DNA of 64,000 bases from NCBI GenBank assembly GCA_036732005.1, contig DAINDF010000011.1, forward strand, positions 1 to 64,000. Reading direction: 5' to 3'. Under the pieces are notes generated by a model. The model was given only the letters and a program-made list of their open reading frames with translations. It ran no database searches and was not told the origin of the DNA. The translations under genes and the position numbers were made by a program. This document shows, piece after piece, positions 59,087 through 64,000 of this stretch (the stretch's first letter is position 1; every line of letters begins with the position of its first letter). The DNA is from UBA1926 sp036732005 (lineage in GTDB: Bacteria > Planctomycetota > Phycisphaerae > Phycisphaerales > UBA1924).

Positions 59087-60708
59087 TCGCCCCGGCCCGC
59101 GTGATCGCCCCCGGCCTCCTCCTCGTCATGCTCGCCGGCTGCGCGGACCGCGCGGTCGAGCTCTTCGAGCCCGATCTCGACCGCCACCTCCTCCGCCTCC
59201 GCGAGGACAAGGCCTCGCTCACCGATCGCCTCCCCGTCGTCGCGCCGCCCGTCGCGGTCGAGCCCGAGTTCCCCGGCGAGGGCCCGATCGAGCTCACCGT
59301 CGAGCAGGCCGTCGTCCTGGCGCTCGGTCGCAACCGCGACCTGAGCGTCGCCCGCCTCGGGCCCGTGATCGCGGGCGCGTTCGAGCAGATCGAGCGGGGC
59401 CGGTTCGACCCCGAGGTCTTCGGCGAGGCCTCCTTCGCCCGCGAGGAGTCGCTCGAATCCGCCCGCTCGACCGGCGACCAGTTCAGCGTCCGCGGCGACG
59501 ACGGCTCCGTCGCCGCGGGAATCCGGGGCGAGACCCCGCTCGGCACGACGCTCGAGCTCCGCGCCGACCAGCGGCGCACCATCTCGGACCGGGCGCCCGA
59601 GCAGCAGTCCGCCCGCGTCGGGCTCACCATCACCCAGTCCCTCCTCCGCGGCTTCGGCCCGGCGGTGAACCTCGTCTCCGTCCGGCAGGCGAGCCTCGAA
59701 TCCGAGGCCTCGCTCTACGAACTCCGCGGCTTCGTCGAGGCTCTCGTGGCCGAGACCGAGACGGTCTATTGGGAACACCTGCTCGCCCAGCGCAAGATCG
59801 AGATCTTCGAACGCTCGCTCGAACTCGCCCGGTCGCAGGCCGAGCAGCTCGACCAGCGCATCGAGATCGGCGCGGTCCCCCGCACCGAGGCCGCCGCCGC
59901 CCGCAGCGAGGTCGCGCTCCGTGAGCAGGCCCTCATCGACGCACGCAGCGAACTCCAGCGGACGACGCTCAGGCTGGCCCGGCTCACCAATTCGCCGACC
60001 GACCGGATCGACGACCGGCCCGTCGTCGCTGTCTCGGAGGTCTCGCTCGCGGGCAGCCAACTCGGTGACCTCGCCGAGCGGATCGACCTCGCCCGCCGGA
60101 TGCGGCCCGACCTGAACGAGGCCAGGCTCCGCCTTGAGCAAGGGCGGCTCGAGACGATCCGATCCAGCAATGGGCTGCTCCCCCGCCTCGACCTGTTCCT
60201 CGCCCTGGGCAAGACCGGGTTCGCCAACACCTTCTCCGCCTCCTTCCGCGAACTCGACGGACCCACCTACGACTTCACCGCGGGCGTCACCCTCTCCCAG
60301 TCCCTCGGGCGCGAAGCGGAAAGGGGGGCGCACTCCGCGGCGATCGCGACGCGCGAACAGGCCGCCGCCGCGGTCGCCAATCTCGAACAGCTCGTCGAGG
60401 TCGATGTCCGCCTCGCGGCGATCGACGCGGAGAGGGCCCTTCAGCAGATCGCCGCGACGATCACCACCCGCGAACTCCAGGAGGAGACCGCCCGCGCCGA
60501 GCTCGAGCGGTTCGATGTCGGGGCGAGCACCGCCCTGCTCGTCGCCCAGGCCCAGCGAGACCTGCTCGCGTCTCAGATCGCCGAGGTCGAGGCCGTCGCC
60601 GCCCACCGCATCGCGCTCGTCTCGCTCCACCTCGCGGAGGGCACGCTGCTCGAACGCCGGGGCGTCTCGGTCGGGGAGCCCGCCCAGCGATCACTCGAAC
60701 GCCGGTGA
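59083..60708 (+). CDS. TolC-like outer-membrane efflux lipoprotein
   Basis: 541 residues from a GTG overlapping the pump stop; GGAGGAATCC is the ribosome binding site. Lipobox VMLAGC at residues 15-20. Two repeats of the outer-membrane-factor helical pattern (QAVVLALGRNRDLSVARLGP; LARRMRPDLNEARLRLEQG) with long coiled coils. Completes the tripartite system. The 3' end overlaps the convergent gamma-glutamyltransferase gene by 18 bases. Confidence 0.9.
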   Translation: MIAPARVIAPGLLLVMLAGCADRAVELFEPDLDRHLLRLREDKASLTDRLPVVAPPVAVEPEFPGEGPIELTVEQAVVLALGRNRDLSVARLGPVIAGAFEQIERGRFDPEVFGEASFAREESLESARSTGDQFSVRGDDGSVAAGIRGETPLGTTLELRADQRRTISDRAPEQQSARVGLTITQSLLRGFGPAVNLVSVRQASLESEASLYELRGFVEALVAETETVYWEHLLAQRKIEIFERSLELARSQAEQLDQRIEIGAVPRTEAAAARSEVALREQALIDARSELQRTTLRLARLTNSPTDRIDDRPVVAVSEVSLAGSQLGDLAERIDLARRMRPDLNEARLRLEQGRLETIRSSNGLLPRLDLFLALGKTGFANTFSASFRELDGPTYDFTAGVTLSQSLGREAERGAHSAAIATREQAAAAVANLEQLVEVDVRLAAIDAERALQQIAATITTRELQEETARAELERFDVGASTALLVAQAQRDLLASQIAEVEAVAAHRIALVSLHLAEGTLLERRGVSVGEPAQRSLERR

Positions 60709-62406
60709 TCCGCCCTTGCGGGGATCGCTCGCGGCCTCCCAGCCGCCCCCCGGCGCCCGCCGGATCGCCTGCACCGCACCGATATCGCGGCGCTCCGCCA
60801 GGCGGTGCCCGTGGGCGCGGAGGCCCGCCGCCAGCGCGTCCGCGGCGCCGGGCTCGGGCCAGGTTTCAAGGGTGAGCAGGTCGGGCGACCATTGGTGGTG
60901 CAGCCTCGGCGCGCCCACCGCCTCCGCCGCGGTCGCGTCGCCGGTGAGCATCCGCAGCAGCACCTGGGCCGTCGCCGAGATGATCCGCGGCCCGCCCGAC
61001 CCGCCCGCGACCGCCAGCACCGCGCCGTCGGCATCGAGGACGATCGTCGGCGACATGCTCGACAGCGGCCGCTTGCCGGGTTCGGGCAGGTTCGCCTCCG
61101 CCTGGCTCAGCCCGAACGCGTTGGGCTCGCCCGGCACGGTGGTGAAATCGTCCATCTCGTTGTTGAGGCAGAAGCCAAAGCCATCGACCGCAAGCAGTGA
61201 GCCGAACGCGAGGTTGATCGTTTCGGTGCATGCCACCGCGTTCCCGTGCCCGTCCACCACCGAGATGTGGCTCGTCCCGCCGTCCTCCGGCAACGGCGCG
61301 ATCCCGTCGGTCTCGGCCCCGTCCCGGCGTCCGTCCCGGATCCGCGCCGCCGCGGCGTCGAGCGTCGCGGGGTCCAGCATCGCCCCGATCGGCACCTTGT
61401 GAAACGCCGGGTCCGCCAGGTGCCGGGCCCGGTCCGCGAACGCCGCACGCAGGCTCTCGGCAAGCAGGTGGGCGGTCTCCGCGTCCGGCCACCCGGACGC
61501 CGGCAGTTCGAGCTCCAACCGGTCCGCGAGCCCGAAGACCTGCCCGATCGCGATGCCACCCGACGAGGGCGGCGGCATCACCAGCAGCGTCTTCCCCCGC
61601 CACGGCACGCGCAGCGGCTCAACTTCCTGCACCCCGAATCCCGCAAGGTCCGCCATGGTCAGCACGCCGCCGTCGCGTCCCACCGTCTCGACGATCGCCT
61701 CGGCGATCGGGCCCCGGGAGAACGCCTCGGCGCCGTCACGGGCGATCAGCCGCAGGGCCCGCGCCTGCTCGGGCGACCGGATCAGATCGCCCTCGCGCAC
61801 CCGGCCTTCGAGCAGGAACCTCTCCCAGACGAAGGCAAAGCGCTCCCGCCACGCGGCGTCTTGCTCGAAGCGGGCCATCAACTCCGACGCCGCCCGCACA
61901 TGGTGCGCATCCGCCCGGTGCCCCCGCTCCGCGAGCCTGATCGCGGGCCCGACCACCTCGGCGCGCGGCAGCACCCCGTAGCGTTCGTGCGCGCGCATCA
62001 GGCCCGCGACCGTCCCCGGCACCGCCACGGCCCGCCCCCCGAACCGCGAGGCCTCCCCGTCGCCCCAGGCCCGGAACGACCCAGGCCCGATCCCCTCGGG
62101 GCAGACTTCGCGGTAATTCAGGGCGGTGTCCACAGCCCCGTGGACCGGGTGGTCTTCGAGGTGGATCAGCATGAAGCCACCGCCCCCGATGCCGCACGCG
62201 TCGGGGCGGACCACCGAGAGCGCCAGGCTCGCCGCCACTGCGGCGTCCACCGCGTTCCCGCCCCGGCGCAGCACATGCGCCCCCGCCTCCGACGCGAGCG
62301 GATGGTCGGCCGCGACCACCCCGCCCTCCCGCGCCGGGACCGCGCACGCCCCGAGCGTGAGAGCGAGCATGAACCAAGTGGCAGCGAGGATGGTTTGGGG
62401 ATTCAC
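60691..62406 (-). CDS. Gamma-glutamyltransferase (lipoprotein)
   Basis: 571 residues, GTG start with GGAG five bases upstream. N-terminal lipobox LTLGAC. The Ntn-hydrolase nucleophile Thr lies in DGGTSHISVVDGHGNAVACTETIN, where self-cleavage yields large and small subunits. Other GGT blocks: GGNAVDAAVAASLALSVVRPDACGIGGGGFMLIH and GKRPLSSMSPTIVLDADGAVLAVAGGSGGPRI. The enzyme cleaves gamma-glutamyl bonds of glutathione or peptides in the periplasm. Gly-Gly near the small-subunit end is intact. Confidence 0.92.
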   Translation of the reverse strand: MNPQTILAATWFMLALTLGACAVPAREGGVVAADHPLASEAGAHVLRRGGNAVDAAVAASLALSVVRPDACGIGGGGFMLIHLEDHPVHGAVDTALNYREVCPEGIGPGSFRAWGDGEASRFGGRAVAVPGTVAGLMRAHERYGVLPRAEVVGPAIRLAERGHRADAHHVRAASELMARFEQDAAWRERFAFVWERFLLEGRVREGDLIRSPEQARALRLIARDGAEAFSRGPIAEAIVETVGRDGGVLTMADLAGFGVQEVEPLRVPWRGKTLLVMPPPSSGGIAIGQVFGLADRLELELPASGWPDAETAHLLAESLRAAFADRARHLADPAFHKVPIGAMLDPATLDAAAARIRDGRRDGAETDGIAPLPEDGGTSHISVVDGHGNAVACTETINLAFGSLLAVDGFGFCLNNEMDDFTTVPGEPNAFGLSQAEANLPEPGKRPLSSMSPTIVLDADGAVLAVAGGSGGPRIISATAQVLLRMLTGDATAAEAVGAPRLHHQWSPDLLTLETWPEPGAADALAAGLRAHGHRLAERRDIGAVQAIRRAPGGGWEAASDPRKGGSPAFE

Positions 62407-62426
62407 CGGGACTCCGTGTCAGGCAA

Positions 62427-62510
62427 TGGGCCCGGGGGGACTCGAACCCCCACTCCCCGAGGGGAAGCGGATTTTAAATCCGCCGCGTCTGCCGATTCCG
62501 CCACGGGCCC
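62427..62510 (-). tRNA. tRNA-Leu (TAA)
   Basis: Minus-strand class II tRNA with long variable arm: acceptor GGGCCCG/CGGGCCC, anticodon loop TTTAAAA giving TAA, variable stem TTCCCCTCGGGGA, T arm GGGGGTTCGAGTCCCCC, discriminator A. The 3' CCA is not encoded. Confidence 0.94.
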
Positions 62511-62995
62511 GTCCGGGCGAGTGTACCGCTCCGCTCTCCGCATTCGCCCTGCTCTCTCGGCGAGCACGGATCGCCCGCACTCATCTCCCGCATGATCACG
62601 CCGACGCACCCCCCAAGGGCCCTCATCACCGCTCGAGGGGGTGCGCTCCTCCGGCTCATCCTCTGGTCGAAGACGGGGTCGGCATCCTCCCCCGCGGCCT
62701 CGTGCCGGTTCCGGGCCGCAATACACCTCGCGCCTCGCAGCAGATATCTCGGCGATGCGGCACATTTGAGACGCGCCCCGGCAAACAAAGGCACGCGGAG
62801 ACAACGAACCCAGCGGGGTCTCCGAGATGTTCTTGTTATGTTTGCATATTCTGGCCACACACCGCCGCTATGGGTTGCGTTGCGATTACCTGTATCTTGA
62901 AGGCTGGTGGGTGCTCCTGAATCAAAATCGCGCCCCAAGCACTTTCTTGGCCCGCGAACCTGTCGGTGTCCTCGGTTGCAAAGGCGGTCATCATC
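62511..62995 (+). other. 485-bp spacer before the last gene
   Basis: No credible gene. Base composition shifts: the right half (about 62760-62995) is clearly richer in A/T than the rest of the window (for example TTGTTATGTTTGCATATTC near 62832-62850), which fits a promoter region for the secreted protein that follows, but I cannot pick a single -10/-35 pair with confidence. Confidence 0.45.
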
Positions 62996-64000
62996 ATGAG
63001 TCGCTTCTCGATCTTCGGCGTCATTGGCCTTGCCCAGCTCGCGTTCGCCCAAGCCCCCTGCGGGCCCTGGGGAATCGTCCCGACGGCCGACCGCGGCACG
63101 GTCAGCAACCTGCTTCACGATGTCGAGTTCATTAGCCCTCAGAGCGGCCTCGCCGTCGGCAACTGGAACAGCGGCGTCGGCGTTTCCCCGCTCGTGCAGC
63201 AATGGGATGGCGACGCCTGGTCGGAACTCACACTCCCCCCGACAGGCATGCTCGGCACGCTGCCGAAGGTCGAAGGTGTAGGTCAGGCCGGCTCGGGCTA
63301 TTGGGTCGTCGGATCGGTCTACTCCGGTTACCCCACCGAGAACCTGCCGCTGATCATGCGGCGGCAGGGAAGCGAATGGACGCTCGCCGAGACTCCCGTT
63401 CTGCGCCCGCAGAACACCTACCCCTTTGGCCCGCGCGGCGGCCTTGCCGCCGATGTCGTGGGTGTGTCGGAGGACGATGTCTGGATCGTCGGGAGCGCCG
63501 CCGGGTACGGTGACGCGAGCTCCACCAGCGTGCCCATGGCGCTGCATTTCGACGGTTCGAACTGGGCGGACATCGATGTCCCCTTGGCCGGAAATCGGTC
63601 ACATCGCCTTGAGAAGGTGGCCGCGAGCGACACCGACAATGTCTGGGCCGTCGGATACTGGCGGAGCATCGCACAGAACTACCAGGCCCTTGTCGTGCGG
63701 TGGGACGGGACGAGCTGGGCTCATGTCGCAAACCCAGGCGAAGGCCCGGCCGGCGGAGACGCCACATGCGTTGCCGTTCTCGCGCCCGACGATGTGTGGG
63801 TTTCCGGCAGTTTCAACGGCGGGGCCGATCATCTGATTCACTGGACCGGCTCCTCGTGGGAAGTTGTAAACGCCGGGCTCCCCGGTCCATTCGCGGCCAT
63901 GGTCGCGATCGGGCCCGATGACATCTGGGGAAGTTGCGCGATCAACGCCACCTACTACCACTACGACGGCCAGGTGTGGTCGCCCGTGCCCGGGACTCCG
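62996..64000 (+). CDS. Secreted beta-propeller-like protein (5' part)
   Basis: 335 codons visible from ATG 62996; the frame stays open to the end of the window. A signal peptide RFSIFGVIGLAQLAFAQA is followed by repeats of the type WDGDAWSEL / FDGSNWADI / WDGTSWAHV / WTGSSWEVV alternating with DDVWIVGS / DNVWAVGY / DDVWVSGS / DDIWGSC at about 50-residue intervals. This is a regular blade-like repeat typical of secreted planctomycete propellers, and of the same kind as the protein at the left end (AKWDGVAWSPL). A C-terminal dockerin or PEP-CTERM anchor is to be expected beyond the window. Confidence 0.75.
   Translation, partial: MSRFSIFGVIGLAQLAFAQAPCGPWGIVPTADRGTVSNLLHDVEFISPQSGLAVGNWNSGVGVSPLVQQWDGDAWSELTLPPTGMLGTLPKVEGVGQAGSGYWVVGSVYSGYPTENLPLIMRRQGSEWTLAETPVLRPQNTYPFGPRGGLAADVVGVSEDDVWIVGSAAGYGDASSTSVPMALHFDGSNWADIDVPLAGNRSHRLEKVAASDTDNVWAVGYWRSIAQNYQALVVRWDGTSWAHVANPGEGPAGGDATCVAVLAPDDVWVSGSFNGGADHLIHWTGSSWEVVNAGLPGPFAAMVAIGPDDIWGSCAINATYYHYDGQVWSPVPGTP

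Overview
The window is a dense, GC-rich chromosomal segment that best fits a planctomycete of the class Phycisphaerae. The pointers are a secreted protein ending in the two-repeat 'GC-type' dockerin tail typical of that group, a PEP-CTERM-like anchor with Ala-Pro-Gly, hydrophobic stretch and Arg tail, REP palindromes of the GTGGGACAGGCG...CGCCTGTC type, and the gene order nusA-infB-DUF503-rbfA. No ribosomal operon, CRISPR array, phage or plasmid region is visible.

Layout: 1-1.6 kb, end of a dockerin-anchored secreted protein, a palindrome-rich spacer and a PEP-CTERM protein. 1.8-6.4 kb, a reduced division/cell-wall cluster rsmH - LysM protein - ftsL-like - ftsI. 6.6-12 kb (minus strand), a lipoprotein peptidase and an extraordinary valS. 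12-17 kb, TPR protein, prfB, PhoD-type phosphatase, small membrane genes and tRNA-Gly. 17-20.5 kb, dsbD and a lone fliM. 21-31.2 kb, the translation/transcription operon nusA-infB-DUF503-rbfA, then an HhH-GPD protein, a 1203-residue TPR lipoprotein and yebC. 31-38.4 kb, nth, membrane and secreted proteins, tRNA-Arg, an MFS carrier and a PDZ/S41 protease. 38.5-43.4 kb, the pyruvate dehydrogenase operon pdhA-pdhB-pdhC, interrupted by a small membrane ORF, a MntA/HepT toxin-antitoxin pair and a four-helix-bundle gene. 43.7-52.3 kb, a Gly-rich RRM protein, FkbM methyltransferase, ClC channel, lipoprotein, OPT transporter and a transglutaminase-hydrolase fusion. 52.5-60.7 kb, AhpD-like and rhodanese genes, an ECF sigma factor and a divergent tripartite RND efflux operon. 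60.7-64 kb, gamma-glutamyltransferase, tRNA-Leu and the start of another secreted propeller-like protein.

The most striking observation is in valS. The valyl-tRNA synthetase frame carries an in-frame 585-bp (195-codon) element bounded by perfect 11-bp inverted repeats and encoding an apparently complete REP-associated tyrosine transposase (HUH nuclease). A second 56-codon insert made of REP palindromes lies just before KMSKS. The synthetase frame stays open throughout, giving about 1438 residues instead of roughly 900-950. A second global signal is near-total absence of the tetranucleotide ACGT. Asn-Val, Asp-Val, Tyr-Val and His-Val pairs are written with a T-ending first codon, and Thr before T-initial codons is ACC, against the otherwise dominant codon choices. 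The only two ACGT sites I found are in the tRNA-Gly anticodon stem. A third is a dispersed element of about 157 bp made of two hairpins within an overall imperfect palindrome, present in three intergenic copies, with a degenerate relative near the left end.
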